Shown in pieces: positions 33,259 to 42,763 of a DNA stretch of 64,000 bases. Under the pieces are notes generated by a model. The model did not search any database and was not told where the DNA came from. It saw nothing but the letters and a program-made list of their open reading frames with translations. Source of the DNA: Rhizobium mesoamericanum STM3625 (GTDB taxonomy: Bacteria > Pseudomonadota > Alphaproteobacteria > Rhizobiales > Rhizobiaceae); assembly GCF_000312665.1 (NCBI RefSeq), contig NZ_HF536773.1, positions 235,582-299,581 of the forward strand. Direction: 5' to 3'. Each line of letters begins with the position of its first letter. Within the stretch, counting starts at the first letter, position 1. The translations under genes and the position numbers were made by a program.

Positions 33259-34099
33259 ATGAAACCCATTCGCACTCTCGCTCTCGCGCTGGCTCTTGGA
33301 ACGAGCGCCTTCAACGCACAGGCCGCCAATGTTCTGGTCGTCCTTTCCGATTCCGACCGTCTCGATCTGAAGGACGGCAAGGTTTTCGAGACCGGCTTCT
33401 ACCTCAACGAGTTGATGCAGCCGGTAAAGGCGCTCACCGAGGCCGGCCACCTCGTCACCTTCGCAACCCCGAAGGGTACGGCGCCGACGCTGGACAAATC
33501 CTCCGTGGGCAAGATGTATTTCGGCGGCGACGAGGCTGCGGCGCAGGAAAGCATCGCTATGCTGGATAAGCTCAAACTGACCTCCGACAGCGCCTCGCCG
33601 GTCGTCAGCCTCGCCCGCATCGAGCAGATCGGCTACGACCATTTCGACGCGGTCTATGTGCCGGGGCGGTCATGCCCCGATGCAGGATCTTCTCGTCAGC
33701 CCAGAACTGGGCAGACTGCTCGCCAACTTCCATGTGAAGGGCAAGATCACGGCCCTTGCCTGCCATGGCCCGATCGCGCTCCTCTCGACCTTACCCGATG
33801 CGGCGGCCTTCACCACGAAGCTGGAGTCAAGCGGTTCGGCTAAGGCCGAGGCCTGGATCTATGCGGGCTACAAGATGACCGTCATCAGCAATCAGGAAGA
33901 AGAAATCGCCAAGGGTCTGTTGAACGGGGGCGAGATGAAGTTCTATCCGCAGACTGCATTGCAGGCGGCAGGAGGCAATTTCGTCAGCAATGACGCGCCG
34001 TGGTCATCCAACGTGGTGACTGACCGTGAACTGATCACCGGCCAGAATCCTGGCTCCGCCGCGGCCGTCGCCGCGGAGCTGCTCAAGCGCCTGAAATAA
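33259..34099 (+). pseudogene. DJ-1/PfpI family gene with signal peptide, broken by a +1 frameshift
   Basis: Reading starts at ATG 33259 (GGAG upstream) with a clear Sec signal peptide (MKPIRTLALALALGTSAFNAQA) and DJ-1-like sequence (LVVLSDSDRLDLKDGKVFETG, GYDHFDAVYVPG). After about 33665 the frame must shift: the continuation GGHAPMQDLLVSPELG, ALACHGPIALLST and LITGQNPGSAAAVA lies in another frame ending at 34099. One extra base, probably the C at 33667, explains it. Restored, the product is about 280 residues. A real inactivating mutation or a sequencing error are both possible. Confidence 0.85.
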
Positions 34100-34227
34100 A
34101 CCGGCCCAACGATTGGCAAGCGCCGCCCCCGGATCGGGAACGGCGCCTCACCCTTCATTACCCAGTATCTGGCAGCTTGGGCGTTGCTTCCTATCCCAAA
34201 CCGAGGCCAGCCTGACAGGACAGACAA

Positions 34228-34524
34228 ATGACCACCAGCATCAAAGTCGTGGCACGCGTCATGATCACATCCGGCAGGGAGGATGCCTTCGAGAAACACG
34301 CGGCGGAACTGTCCGTCGCGACACGCGCCGAAGGAGGATGCCTTTCCTATCACCTCCATCGCAACCTCGACCAGAAGGGCATCCACGTCTTTGTCGAGGA
34401 ATGGGCCTCTCGCCGGATCTGGGAACGGCACATGGCCGGCGAAGCCATCCGCGTCTTCAACGCGCAGCTGTCGCCGGCAACCATAGCCCACATCGAAATC
34501 CATCCCCTCGAACAGATCGCCTGA
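34228..34524 (+). CDS. Antibiotic biosynthesis monooxygenase (ABM) family protein
   Basis: 98 residues, the usual length of a dimeric ferredoxin-like ABM/YgiN protein. It starts SIKVVARVMITSGREDAFEKHAAEL and has the conserved EGGCLSYHLHRNLDQKGIHVFVEEWAS. Members oxidise quinols or act as cofactor-free monooxygenases. AGGACA precedes the ATG. It follows the DJ-1 genes by 128 bases on the same strand and could be part of the same stress response. Confidence 0.88.
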   Translation: MTTSIKVVARVMITSGREDAFEKHAAELSVATRAEGGCLSYHLHRNLDQKGIHVFVEEWASRRIWERHMAGEAIRVFNAQLSPATIAHIEIHPLEQIA

Positions 34525-34671
34525 GACGGCGGCACGGGTTTCATCGAGAAGATCCTCGCCCCCGGAAATCCAGGCATCGAGCCAGCCAGGCTTGCCGCCT
34601 TTCGAGCTGGACACTTATGAGGGCGCCGTCGCCATCGAGGGCGCGGAACGGCTGATCGCCATAAAAAGAAA

Positions 34672-34703
34672 GCCTGCCGCGCGAGGAGATGCGGCAGGCG
34701 TTT
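34672..34703 (+). terminator. Rho-independent terminator-like hairpin
   Basis: GCCTGCCGC (34672-34680) and GCGGCAGGC (34691-34699) make a perfect 9-bp stem with a 10-base loop, followed by GTTTC. It lies 148 bases after the ABM gene stop and is the first strong hairpin in that direction. Confidence 0.5.
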
Positions 34704-34942
34704 CAACAGAACCGAACAGCGACTGGAGGAGGAGCATCGCCGTATCCGCACGCGCCCCCGGGAGGGCCGCCTGCATCACGAAGCCATGCGGGAGGATGTG
34801 CATTGCTTCGACACCTGGATGATACACCAATCCCCAGCAGTTCCCATGCTGCACGCCGCACTGCACCTTCCCGGTCCCGGCGTCATTCGATAATTGGAAA
34901 TTACAGTTTTCAATCGTTTTAAAAAAGTGACAATTGCTCATC

Positions 34943-34969
34943 GCACCCATGCGTGAGACGCATGGGTGC
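34943..34969. terminator. Perfect hairpin between convergent transcripts
   Basis: GCACCCATGCG (34943-34953) and CGCATGGGTGC (34959-34969) form a perfect 11-bp stem with a 5-base loop. No T-run on either side. It probably ends or protects transcripts coming from either direction. Confidence 0.4.
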
Positions 34970-34985
34970 TAGTGACGCTGACGCA

Positions 34986-35009
34986 GCAATAGGCAAAGTG
35001 ACCTATTGC
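34986..35009 (-). terminator. Hairpin just after class II aldolase gene
   Basis: GCAATAGG (34986-34993) and CCTATTGC (35002-35009) form a perfect 8-bp stem with an 8-base loop, beginning 7 bases after the aldolase stop codon at 35016. Likely 3'-end structure of the HAD-aldolase transcript. Confidence 0.4.
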
Positions 35010-35015
35010 CACATT

Positions 35016-35807
35016 TCACGATCTGTAATCGGGCGACTTCACGTCGAGCCGGCGCTTGACGCTTTCCAGATGTAACCGTGCACTTTCCGGATCACCCGCA
35101 CGCATCTGTTTCGCAGTCGCTTCCGCGATGTCGGGGTCGACCGGCAGAAGCGGCCTGCCCGTGCTCATCGCCTTCAATTGCACCTCCGCTGCCCGTTCCA
35201 GATAATAAAGATCGTCCCAGGCTTCGGCGATATTCGGTGCGCAGACCATGACGCCATGGTTTCTCATGAAGAGAATATCCTTGCCGCCCAGGACACTCGC
35301 CAGACGATCCCCTTCTCCCTCATCCAGGGCCAGGCCGTTATAGTCCACATCAACCGCGGTGCGACCGTAAAACTTAAGCGCGGTCTGCCCGGCCCACACC
35401 AACGGTTCAGCCTCGATCATGCACAGCGCAGTCGCATTCGGCATATGAGTATGGAACGCCGCACCGATACGCGGCGCCATCTTGTGCAGACGTGCATGAA
35501 TAAAAAAGGCTGTTGCCTCGGGCTCACCATCGCCGGACAGCACGTTACCGCCGAAATCGCAGATCAGAAGGCTTGAGGCCGTGGCCTCCTCGAAGGCCCA
35601 GCCGAGTCGATTGACCAGGAAAAGATCGTCATGTCCTGGCACGAGTGCCGAAAAATGATTGCAGATCCCCTCCTCAAGGCCATATCGCGCCGCGGCCCGC
35701 AAACAGGCAGCCAGATCCACACGCGCCTGCCAGATCTCTTCCCTTTCGAGATCGACGTTTCGCAGGATCGTCGGTGCGACCAGTTCACGTTTAAGTTCAT
35801 GCGCCAT
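35016..35807 (-). CDS. Class II aldolase/adducin family protein
   Basis: 263 residues. The zinc-dependent class II aldolase fold is shown by GICNHFSALVPG near the N-terminus, AAFHTHMPNATALCMI (zinc His pair) and FMRNHGVMVCAPN (third His). Such enzymes cleave fuculose- or ribulose-type phosphates, or act as decarboxylases. ATG 35807 has GGAG nine bases upstream. It follows a HAD-family gene by 26 bases. The combination could process a phosphorylated 2-keto sugar, but the substrate is not known. Confidence 0.88.
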   Translation of the reverse strand: MAHELKRELVAPTILRNVDLEREEIWQARVDLAACLRAAARYGLEEGICNHFSALVPGHDDLFLVNRLGWAFEEATASSLLICDFGGNVLSGDGEPEATAFFIHARLHKMAPRIGAAFHTHMPNATALCMIEAEPLVWAGQTALKFYGRTAVDVDYNGLALDEGEGDRLASVLGGKDILFMRNHGVMVCAPNIAEAWDDLYYLERAAEVQLKAMSTGRPLLPVDPDIAEATAKQMRAGDPESARLHLESVKRRLDVKSPDYRS

Positions 35808-35833
35808 GAATATATCTCCGTCAGAATGATCGC

Positions 35834-36538
35834 CTATTCCATCCAGCCGGCAGCGGAAAGCAAGCCGCAAACCTCGTCAAGACGGTTGACCGATTCATTC
35901 GGCATATAATCGGCAAGCGGCTTCCGGCCGGTTCCTCGGTCGACCCAGATCGTTCTGAAGCCAAGCTCGCGTGCTGCGGCAAGATCAAGATGCGGACTGG
36001 CGCAGATGTGGACCAGTTGATCCTTTTTGATACCCAACTCCTTCCAGGCGTGCTGAAATATCTGCCTTGTCGGCTTGTAAGCACCGGCCTGCTCCGCCGT
36101 GATTACCCGATCGACCGAGCCATCGAGCTGGGCGACGTTTCCGGCGATGATCGCATCGTCGGTGTTGGAGATAATGGCGAGCTTGAATCCGGCCGCTTTC
36201 AGCCTCGCCAGGGTGGCGGCCACCTCCGGAAAGGGCGGCATGCGGCTGATGGACGATGTCAGAATATCTGCGTCGCCGGCCGATATGTCGAGGGAGAATT
36301 CGCTCATCGCCGATGCGAGGGCTGTGGCACTCACATCCTTGAACGACCGGTGGGGACGCTCTTCTTCCAAGCGATGTTCGTACCGGTCATATACGGAAAT
36401 AAAGGCGTCGCGGTCGATAGAACGCCCCTTTCCGGCAAGGATCTTGTCCATCGCCGCCAGCAGCCCTTCATCCCACTGGATGAGGGTGCCATAGCAATCG
36501 AAGGTCAGCCATTCGGGCCGGGGTCCTGAAAGTGTCAT
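35834..36538 (-). CDS. Haloacid dehalogenase type II-like hydrolase
   Basis: 234 residues of the HAD superfamily. Motif I FDCYGTLIQWD (Asp nucleophile at ~residue 14), motif II in IISNTDD, the Lys in AGAYKPTRQIF, and motif IV near DLAAARELGFRTIWVDRG. The L-2-haloacid dehalogenase group includes many hydrolases of unknown substrate. ATG 36538 follows GGAG; a 62-residue upstream extension has no signal. One of three HAD type II paralogues in the window (see 48124 and 51577), each in a different operon. Confidence 0.87.
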   Translation of the reverse strand: MTLSGPRPEWLTFDCYGTLIQWDEGLLAAMDKILAGKGRSIDRDAFISVYDRYEHRLEEERPHRSFKDVSATALASAMSEFSLDISAGDADILTSSISRMPPFPEVAATLARLKAAGFKLAIISNTDDAIIAGNVAQLDGSVDRVITAEQAGAYKPTRQIFQHAWKELGIKKDQLVHICASPHLDLAAARELGFRTIWVDRGTGRKPLADYMPNESVNRLDEVCGLLSAAGWME

Positions 36539-36801
36539 GTTCAAACTCCAATGAAAGAACTCAAGGGGCAAAACACCTCCATTTGGCGGCTTTCCTTGGG
36601 TTCGGTTATGTTTTGACCGACATTTGCGCCGATCGGCTAAATCTCTTCCGCCCGCAGGACCGAGTTGTCCTTCGGTTCGTGAACCAATCTCCAATTCGTG
36701 ACCTGATGCGTTGGCTTCGGTCACAGAGTGACGTTCGGCTCCCGGTTTCCCATTCTCCTGTAAGAGCGCAGCCCAGTCCTGCCGGGCAGGCTAGACGAAC
36801 A

Positions 36802-37556
36802 TCAGGACAACCGGGATAGCGCCGACGCGCCTTCCAGTGGGCTTTCGCCGCGCGGCTCGTAAGCGCGCTGGTCACGCAGGATCTGGAAGGCGATCGTCAA
36901 AAGCTTGCGCGCAATCGCCACGCGCGCCTTGTTGGTACCTCTGATTTTCAGGTGTTCGTATTGGGCGCGAAGCTGTGCATCGCTGGTGATGGCAGGTGTC
37001 ACCGCCTCGACAAAGGCCCAGCGCAGCCACTTGTTGCCTTGCCGGATGATCTTGCCGTGGAAGGTCTTGCCGCCGCTCGAATAGGTCGAGGGGACCAGCC
37101 CGGCATAGGCGCCTAGCTTCTTCAGGTTGCGGAAGCGGCTGATGTCGTCGATCTCCGCATCGATCAGCCTTGCAAAGAACTCGCCGATGCCGGGGATCGT
37201 CTTCAACAGCTTGACGTTGGCATTGGCCTTGGTCATCGCCCGGATCGTTTTCTCCGACTGCTTGATGCGCCCATTGATGTCGGTGATGAAGTCGAGGCCG
37301 CGATCGATCTGTATGCGGTCAATCTCCGAGACGTTGACCTGCGTCAGCTGGATGCGGCCGGCCTTGCCAAACAGGTCGCCGAGTTTCTTCAGCTGTGCCG
37401 TCTGCTCCGGATAGCGATCAAACACGGTGACGATGCGGTTCTTCACCATCGTGCGCAGCCGCACGCTGGGTGCCCAGGCCTCTGGGACGAGGTCGGCTCG
37501 CAGCAGATGCGCCAGTACCGTCGCCTCGATCTTGTCGGTCTTGATCTTGGCGAGAT
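36802..37556 (-). pseudogene. IS110-family transposase, N-terminally truncated
   Basis: The minus-strand frame reads KIKTDKIEATVLAHLLRADLVPEAW (near 37550-37480) and continues through RTMVKNRIVTVFDRYPEQ, TIPGIGEFFARLIDAEI, YAGLVPSTYSSGGKTFHGKI and KWLRWAFVEAV to a stop at 36802. This is the C-terminal two-thirds of an IS110-type (DEDD/Transposase_20) enzyme. The N-terminal DEDD half and an intact start are missing: homology breaks at about 37556, and the sequence beyond is unrelated. IS110 elements have no terminal inverted repeats, so the ends cannot be set precisely. A fossil insertion. Confidence 0.85.
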
Positions 37557-37689
37557 CTGTGAAACCCCAATAAGGTAAGCCGGAAGGCTGGAAGTGTGAC
37601 TGCCCTCCATCATCACCTGCATCTCAGCGATCCGTTCTCTCCAGAGGGCGCGGCCTTTTTCATGCCACCTCCTGTTACCTCGCGACAGG

Positions 37690-37737
37690 ATTGACATACC
37701 CCGGCGTTATTTGGAAATTAGATGTCGGTATGTTGAT
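37690..37737. promoter_or_regulatory. Inverted repeat ahead of lysR (37752)
   Basis: ATTGACATACC (37690-37700) and GGTATGTTGAT (37727-37737) match inverted at 9 of 11 positions with a 26-base spacer, ending 14 bases upstream of the lysR start. It could be a paired LysR half-site, or a trace of the IS110 insertion. Confidence 0.3.
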
Positions 37738-37751
37738 CATTGGAAAATCGA

Positions 37752-38645
37752 ATGACCTTTGGCTTTGATCTTGATCTTCTGAGAACCTTCGCCGCTGTCG
37801 TCGAAACGGGCGGATTTACACGAGCGGCGGATCGAGTAAATCTCACCCAGTCAACCGTCAGCCAGCAGATCAAAAAGCTCGAGACCAACCTCGGCCACGC
37901 ACTGCTCATTCGCGACCGCCCAACTGGGAGCATTCGGACCACCGAGGAGGGCGAAGTTCTAATGAGCTATGCCCGGCGGATATTGACGGTTTCAGCAGAA
38001 GCAAGCCAAGCACTCGGCCGATCCGGGCCCTTACCGAAGACCGTTCGACTTGGCGTTCCCGAGGATTTCGCCGGTCAGCGCATGATCGATCTGCTCTCCG
38101 GCTTTTCTCGGACGTCTCCGGGCGCGAGGCTCGATACAGTCAGCGGGTGGAGCTTCGAGTTACGCCGGCTTCTTCACGCCGGAGAAATCGACCTCGCCCT
38201 CGTCAAACGTGAGCCGGGGGATGGCGCCTGCATCGCCAAGTGGGAAGAACGACTGGTTTGGGTCGGCGACCCGGTGCTCGCTACGGGCAGCGATCCGGTT
38301 CCGCTTGCGGTTTTCCCCGCAGGCTGCATCTATCGCGAGAGGGTTATTCGGGCGGTCGAACGAAGCGGAAGAACGTGGCGTATCGCCTTTTCCAGTCAAG
38401 GTCTGATGGGCGTTCAAGCTGCTGTCGCATCCGGCCTCGGCCTCAGCTTGCTCCCAATCGATGCAGTGCTGCCCGAACACCACGTATTGGGCAGCTCGGA
38501 TGGCTTTCCGCCGGAATCCTCTTCGGAACTCGCGCTCATCGCAATGACAAAAAAGCTAGAACCAACCGTCCGAGAGCTCGCGGATTTTTTAGAGGCTAAC
38601 CTGACATTGTTGCACCTAAGCGGGCGTTCACATGAAATCGGCTAG
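37752..38645 (+). CDS. LysR-type transcriptional regulator
   Basis: 297 residues. The helix-turn-helix is LLRTFAAVVETGGFTRAADRVNLTQSTVSQQIKKLETNLG (~residues 8-47), then the LysR ligand-binding fold (VRLGVPEDFAGQRMIDLLSGF, QAAVASGLGLSLLP). ATG 37752 is preferred over TTG 37740. Its neighbours are the IS110 remnant and, 350 bases on, a convergent GNAT gene, so its target is not obvious; the GNAT/ArgE divergon and the HAD-aldolase operon are the nearest candidates. Confidence 0.92.
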   Translation: MTFGFDLDLLRTFAAVVETGGFTRAADRVNLTQSTVSQQIKKLETNLGHALLIRDRPTGSIRTTEEGEVLMSYARRILTVSAEASQALGRSGPLPKTVRLGVPEDFAGQRMIDLLSGFSRTSPGARLDTVSGWSFELRRLLHAGEIDLALVKREPGDGACIAKWEERLVWVGDPVLATGSDPVPLAVFPAGCIYRERVIRAVERSGRTWRIAFSSQGLMGVQAAVASGLGLSLLPIDAVLPEHHVLGSSDGFPPESSSELALIAMTKKLEPTVRELADFLEANLTLLHLSGRSHEIG

Positions 38646-38996
38646 CAATCGCATGGTCAAAATAAGCTTGAAGAATGGTGGGGATAGCCAAATCAATTGT
38701 TTCACTTGCCACGCTCCGACTGACGCTGAACTGTTGTTTGCTGAGCGCTCTCGGCAAAGCATGCAGCTTCTCTCGGTCGCTTCGCTTAAGCCAACGGTCT
38801 CATAAATTCGCAGGCATTGCTTGCGCCGTCGGGGTGCGACAGCCTGGCGGCGTTACCGATCCGAGCGCCATCCCATGCGCTCCCATTTCGACTTCGGCTA
38901 GCTCGCCGAGTGCTACCCCACCCTGATCAAGGAATTCTTGTCACGGCTTTAGCCGCCAGCGGCAAGGCTATTTATAAAATGGGGAGTGCTTTGGAA
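38646..38996. other. Intergenic region without recognisable genes
   Basis: Lies between lysR and the convergent GNAT gene. No convincing open frame, terminator or RNA gene was seen. Confidence 0.35.
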
Positions 38997-39914
38997 TTAT
39001 CCGAAAGACTGCGAAGCAAGTGCAAATACGATCGGAGAACCTGCGTTCAAGCCTCCATATGAGGCAGTCTTAGAAGAAACCATGGTTGTCACGGTGTCAA
39101 AGACTGACATTCCGCTTTGCTGGATAAAACTGGCGAACCGGCCGGCATCAAAATGGGTGTCGAGGCGCAAAAAACTGCCGACATGCGCGACGACATGCGG
39201 ATGAACGACAGAAACCGCGTCTTCTTCGCAATAAGCGACAACAGGACCGACGACGTGACCGCGGCCAAACCGGCGCCGCATGGAATAGGCCATCAGATTG
39301 CTGCCATCGTAAAGACCGTAGCAGATGGAGCTTTCAAACAATCGCACGAGATGTTGGTAGCGCAGCGTACCGAAAGCCGGTTCATCCAGGGCCACAACGA
39401 CATCCAGATCACTGCGTTCGAGCCGTCTCAGCTCAAGCCCTGACCTGATATCGCCCGCCTGAGGCACACACAGAATTTCCCCCTGACACTGAAAGACCGT
39501 CTGTTGCGGCAAAAATCCAAGTGTCGCGCACATCCGGCGCGCCGCTCTCGTCGCATTCAACCTTAATCGTTCTTGGTGGCATTCCTCCAGCATTCGCTTG
39601 ACGAGCCACTCGGCCGTACCGTTCGTCTGCAGGCGCGGCGCAGTGATCAGCATGCCGAATGTGGCGAAATTCTCCCCGTGCGGAAACCACATGGTCGAGC
39701 CAGAAACCCTACCAATTTCGTCAACCGCCACAAAGCCATGCCCCACATCTAATAAATGCTGCCAATCCTGCGATCGATGCGGCCACCCGACAGACATCGA
39801 GAGAGCCTGAAGCTGTGATAGAGCGACGTCTGCAATGTCGGCCAAACGCAGTTCAAATGCGTCGACATTCAGTCTGTCGGGTACCTTTGTATCCATTCGT
39901 GATCCAGCCGCCAT
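38997..39914 (-). CDS. Double-domain GNAT family N-acetyltransferase (paralogue 1)
   Basis: 305 residues with two acetyltransferase-like halves. The first half holds the GNAT core (SVGWPHRSQDWQHLLDVGHGFVAVD, then QTNGTA as the acetyl-CoA loop, LGFLPQQTVFQCQG). The second half (RRRFGRGHVVGPVVAYCEED, VAHVGSFLRLDT) matches the C-terminal half of the protein at 49118. ATG 39914 follows GGGAGG. Divergent from the ArgE-like operon, so it may acetylate a substrate that the operon later deacetylates; that is an inference. Confidence 0.85.
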   Translation of the reverse strand: MAAGSRMDTKVPDRLNVDAFELRLADIADVALSQLQALSMSVGWPHRSQDWQHLLDVGHGFVAVDEIGRVSGSTMWFPHGENFATFGMLITAPRLQTNGTAEWLVKRMLEECHQERLRLNATRAARRMCATLGFLPQQTVFQCQGEILCVPQAGDIRSGLELRRLERSDLDVVVALDEPAFGTLRYQHLVRLFESSICYGLYDGSNLMAYSMRRRFGRGHVVGPVVAYCEEDAVSVVHPHVVAHVGSFLRLDTHFDAGRFASFIQQSGMSVFDTVTTMVSSKTASYGGLNAGSPIVFALASQSFG

Positions 39915-40135
39915 CCCATCCTCCCGGCTGCATATTCGCGTAGACCGGCATCATGCTTTTGGCGAGCTTAGCCGAGACTTTGCGAAACATTTCACTGCGT
40001 ATGCAAATGACGGCGCAAGAATTCACCGTTTGATCCGTACTTTCGGCAGGTATTCCTCTGATGGCGGCTTAACCTTCCCTTGATCAAAACGTCGCTTGCA
40101 CAGACGAGGATCGCAATCGGAGATTGGCAACACCA

Positions 40136-41260
40136 ATGCAGGCATCGGACATTCTGGCAAAACTGGTTGGCTTCGATTCCGTCGTCGGGACCCCGAACGC
40201 TGAAATCGTGGAGTGGATCGGCGCCTATCTGAAGTCCTTCGGCGCTACGATTGATATCCTTGTCGGCCCCGAGGGTGACCGCTCGAACCTTTTTGCGACG
40301 ATCGGTCCCCGCGAAAAGCCGGGCTATGTCCTCTCCGGTCACATGGATGTCGTGCCGGCCAACGAGGCGGGATGGGCGAGCAATCCGTTTGTACTGCGGG
40401 TGGATGGCGGCAGGCTGTATGGCCGTGGCACCAGCGATATGAAAGGTTTTCTAGCCGCATCTCTGGCGGCCGTACCGGTGCTCGCGGCAAGCCCTCTCAT
40501 GCGGCCAATACATCTGGCCTTTTCCTATGACGAGGAAGCGGGCTGCCGCGGCGTGCCACATCTCATTGGGCGCCTGCTCGAGCTTTGCCAAACGCCGCTC
40601 GGCGTTATCGTCGGAGAGCCCAGCAATATGCGCGCCATCCTCGCACATAAGGGGAAATCCGCCGCTCGCGTCATCCTGAAGGGACGCTCCGGTCATTCAT
40701 CGCGGCCCGACCTCGGCCTCAATGCAATCCATGCCGCCGCCGATGTTTTGCAGGCAGCGATTTCGACCGCGCATTCTCTTGCACAGGGACCATTCGAAGC
40801 AGAGTTCGAACCTCCTTATTCATCGGTCTCGGTCGGCACCATTCACGGCGGACAGGCCGTCAATATCACTCCGGACTTCTGTAAGCTCGAGGTCGAAGCA
40901 CGGGCAATTTCCAGCGCAGACCCGGCAGCCCTGCTCACTCCGGTGTACGAGGCCGCTGCGGCGCTCGAGCGCCTTGGATTCCAGGTCCAGTGGGAGGAGC
41001 TAAGTTCGTACCCCGCCCTCTCCCTGGAGCGGGCAGCACCTCTTGCCGATCTGCTGACGGAACTGACTGGTATCGAGCCGCTGGCAGCGGTCAGCTATGG
41101 CACCGAAGCCGGGCTCTATCAGCGCGCCGGCCTTGAAGCGATCATTTGTGGCCCGGGCGATATCGGGCGTGCGCACAAGCCGAACGAATTCATCCTCACG
41201 GACGAACTCGCCGCCTGCCAGGCCATGATCGAGGCTCTCGGCCGTCGTTGCCTGGCATGA
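40136..41260 (+). CDS. Acetylornithine deacetylase-like (ArgE/M20 family) hydrolase
   Basis: 374 residues of the dizinc M20 family. GHMDVVPANEAG supplies the first metal His and Asp, YGRGTSDMKGF the bridging Asp, DEEAGCRG the catalytic Glu, GRSGHSSRPDLGLNAI the dimerisation lid, and GTEAGLYQRAG the C-terminal region. It removes an acetyl or acyl group from an amino acid or related amine. ATG 40136 is chosen; TTG 40124 lies too close to GGAG. Heads a six-gene catabolic operon to 46758. An arginine-pathway role is less likely in this context, so the symbol argE is not assigned. Confidence 0.88.
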   Translation: MQASDILAKLVGFDSVVGTPNAEIVEWIGAYLKSFGATIDILVGPEGDRSNLFATIGPREKPGYVLSGHMDVVPANEAGWASNPFVLRVDGGRLYGRGTSDMKGFLAASLAAVPVLAASPLMRPIHLAFSYDEEAGCRGVPHLIGRLLELCQTPLGVIVGEPSNMRAILAHKGKSAARVILKGRSGHSSRPDLGLNAIHAAADVLQAAISTAHSLAQGPFEAEFEPPYSSVSVGTIHGGQAVNITPDFCKLEVEARAISSADPAALLTPVYEAAAALERLGFQVQWEELSSYPALSLERAAPLADLLTELTGIEPLAAVSYGTEAGLYQRAGLEAIICGPGDIGRAHKPNEFILTDELAACQAMIEALGRRCLA

Positions 41261-41288
41261 TGCCGCAAGACCGAAGGATAGATAGCTC

Positions 41289-42212
41289 ATGACCTTTCTT
41301 TTCAACTCGGATGCCCGGCGCGGCCATATCTTCCAGCAAGCCATTGCCCATGAGCTGCCGGATCTCTCCTTTTGCATGGATCCGGCCTCCGTCGATCCTG
41401 ATACCGTGCGCTATCTATTAACCTGGACCGTTCCGGACGACTTGCCGCGCTATCGCAATCTCGAAGTTCTGTTTTCGATTGGCGCCGGCATCGACCAGTT
41501 CGAACCAGCTCGTGTCCCCGATCGCGTAAAAATCGTCCGGATGGTCGAAGACGGCATCACCCGCATGATGCAGGAATATGTGACGCTTGGCGTCCTCGCA
41601 CTCCACCGCAATCTTCCGGCCTATCTCAGCCAACAGCGCTGTCAGGTCTGGAATGCCTTGCCACAGGTTCAGGCCGCCGAACGCCGCATTGGTGTGCTGG
41701 GGCTTGGGAACCTTGGCCAGGCCGTGCTCGAAAGACTGAAGCCGTTCGGCTTTGTGCTTTCCGGCTGGAGCCGCAATCAACGCGAACTGGAAGGCGTTGC
41801 CTGTTTTGCCGGCCAAGCAGGACTCCATGCCATACTTTCCACGACCGATATCCTGATCTGTCTCCTGCCGCTCACCGACGAGACCCGTGGTCTTCTCAAT
41901 GCCGATCTGTTCAAGAAACTGCCGCAGGGTGCGGCTCTCGTACATGTCGGCCGCGGACCACAGCTCGTTTCGGAAGATCTCCTGGCCGCGCTCGACGGCG
42001 GTCGGCTTGCCGGCGCGGTGATCGATGTTACCGATCCCGAACCGCTGCCGGCCAGACATCCGTTCTGGAACCACGAACGCATCCTGCTGACGCCGCATAT
42101 TGCAAGCGTCACTCAGCCCCATAGCGCCGCGCGCTCCGTCATCGACAACATCAAGCGGATCCGGGCGGGCTTAGACCCGCTCGGCCTCGTCGACCGTCGC
42201 CGCGGCTACTGA
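41289..42212 (+). CDS. Glyoxylate/hydroxypyruvate reductase A-like 2-hydroxyacid dehydrogenase
   Basis: 307 residues. D-isomer 2-hydroxyacid dehydrogenase fold: [16 protein letters not shown] binds NAD(P), [21 protein letters not shown] and [15 protein letters not shown] follow in the usual order with the catalytic Arg and His. Length and pattern fit the GhrA group acting on glyoxylate, hydroxypyruvate or related 2-keto acids. Located 28 bases after the deacetylase gene and 22 before the cupin gene. Confidence 0.9.
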   Translation: MTFLFNSDARRGHIFQQAIAHELPDLSFCMDPASVDPDTVRYLLTWTVPDDLPRYRNLEVLFSIGAGIDQFEPARVPDRVKIVRMVEDGITRMMQEYVTLGVLALHRNLPAYLSQQRCQVWNALPQVQAAERRIGVLGLGNLGQAVLERLKPFGFVLSGWSRNQRELEGVACFAGQAGLHAILSTTDILICLLPLTDETRGLLNADLFKKLPQGAALVHVGRGPQLVSEDLLAALDGGRLAGAVIDVTDPEPLPARHPFWNHERILLTPHIASVTQPHSAARSVIDNIKRIRAGLDPLGLVDRRRGY

Positions 42213-42234
42213 TCTCAAGCCCGAAAGGAATCCG

Positions 42235-42591
42235 ATGTCACTCCTCAAGACGATTGATCCCAACCCGTCCTTTGCGCCGCGTGAAAACGTTGTCGCTGCC
42301 GATCGGCTGATCGCGGGAGATCCGAAGCTCAAGACCTGGGCACAGGACGTTGCCCGCAACGAGACGGTGCACACAGGCGTATGGGAGGCCACACCCGGGG
42401 TCAGCCGTTCGATCAAGGGCGAAACCTTCGAATTTTGCCATATTCTCTCCGGCGTCGTCGAATTGACGCCAGAAGGCGGCGAGCCCGTCGTCTATAGAGC
42501 CGGCGAGAGTTTCGTCATGAAGCCGGGCTTCGTCGGAATATGGAAGACGATCGAAACGGTCCGCAAGATCTACGTGACGGTCACCCCTTAA
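42235..42591 (+). CDS. Cupin-domain protein
   Basis: 118 residues, a single-domain cupin: TGVWEATPGVSRSIKGETFEFCHILSGVVELTPEGGE (cupin motif 1 with a His/Glu pattern) and YRAGESFVMKPGFVGIWKTIE (motif 2). Resembles the EutQ-like/DUF861 cupin group. Metal binding is possible but motif 1 is not canonical. Third gene of the operon. The following 172-base gap before the aldehyde dehydrogenase may hold an internal promoter. Confidence 0.85.
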   Translation: MSLLKTIDPNPSFAPRENVVAADRLIAGDPKLKTWAQDVARNETVHTGVWEATPGVSRSIKGETFEFCHILSGVVELTPEGGEPVVYRAGESFVMKPGFVGIWKTIETVRKIYVTVTP

Positions 42592-42763
42592 GCTTTACTG
42601 CCGCGGCACGGCTTCCGAGCCCCGCGCCGACATCTGGCCTGACCAAAGAATACGCTGCCGGACCGCCTCAAAACGTGTTTTTCGGCCGCGCCAGCCGACG
42701 CGATCGGATCAAGCTGCTTTTCCGATCCTGTAGCATCTCGGTAAATTGACCGGAGGTATCATT

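Larger units (their letters stand above)
34525..35015. other. Intergenic region with three hairpins
   Basis: No intact gene was recognised. It contains a terminator-like hairpin at 34672-34699 and two further perfect hairpins at 34943-34969 and 34986-35009 near the convergent class II aldolase gene end. Open frames here have no family resemblance. Confidence 0.4.

Noticed and set aside
33943-34614. 223-codon minus-strand frame over the DJ-1 pseudogene end and the ABM gene
   Set aside because: Opposite two recognisable plus-strand coding regions; no domain.
37443-37697. 84-codon minus-strand frame next to the IS110 remnant
   Set aside because: It runs in a different frame from the transposase and has no resemblance to a known protein.
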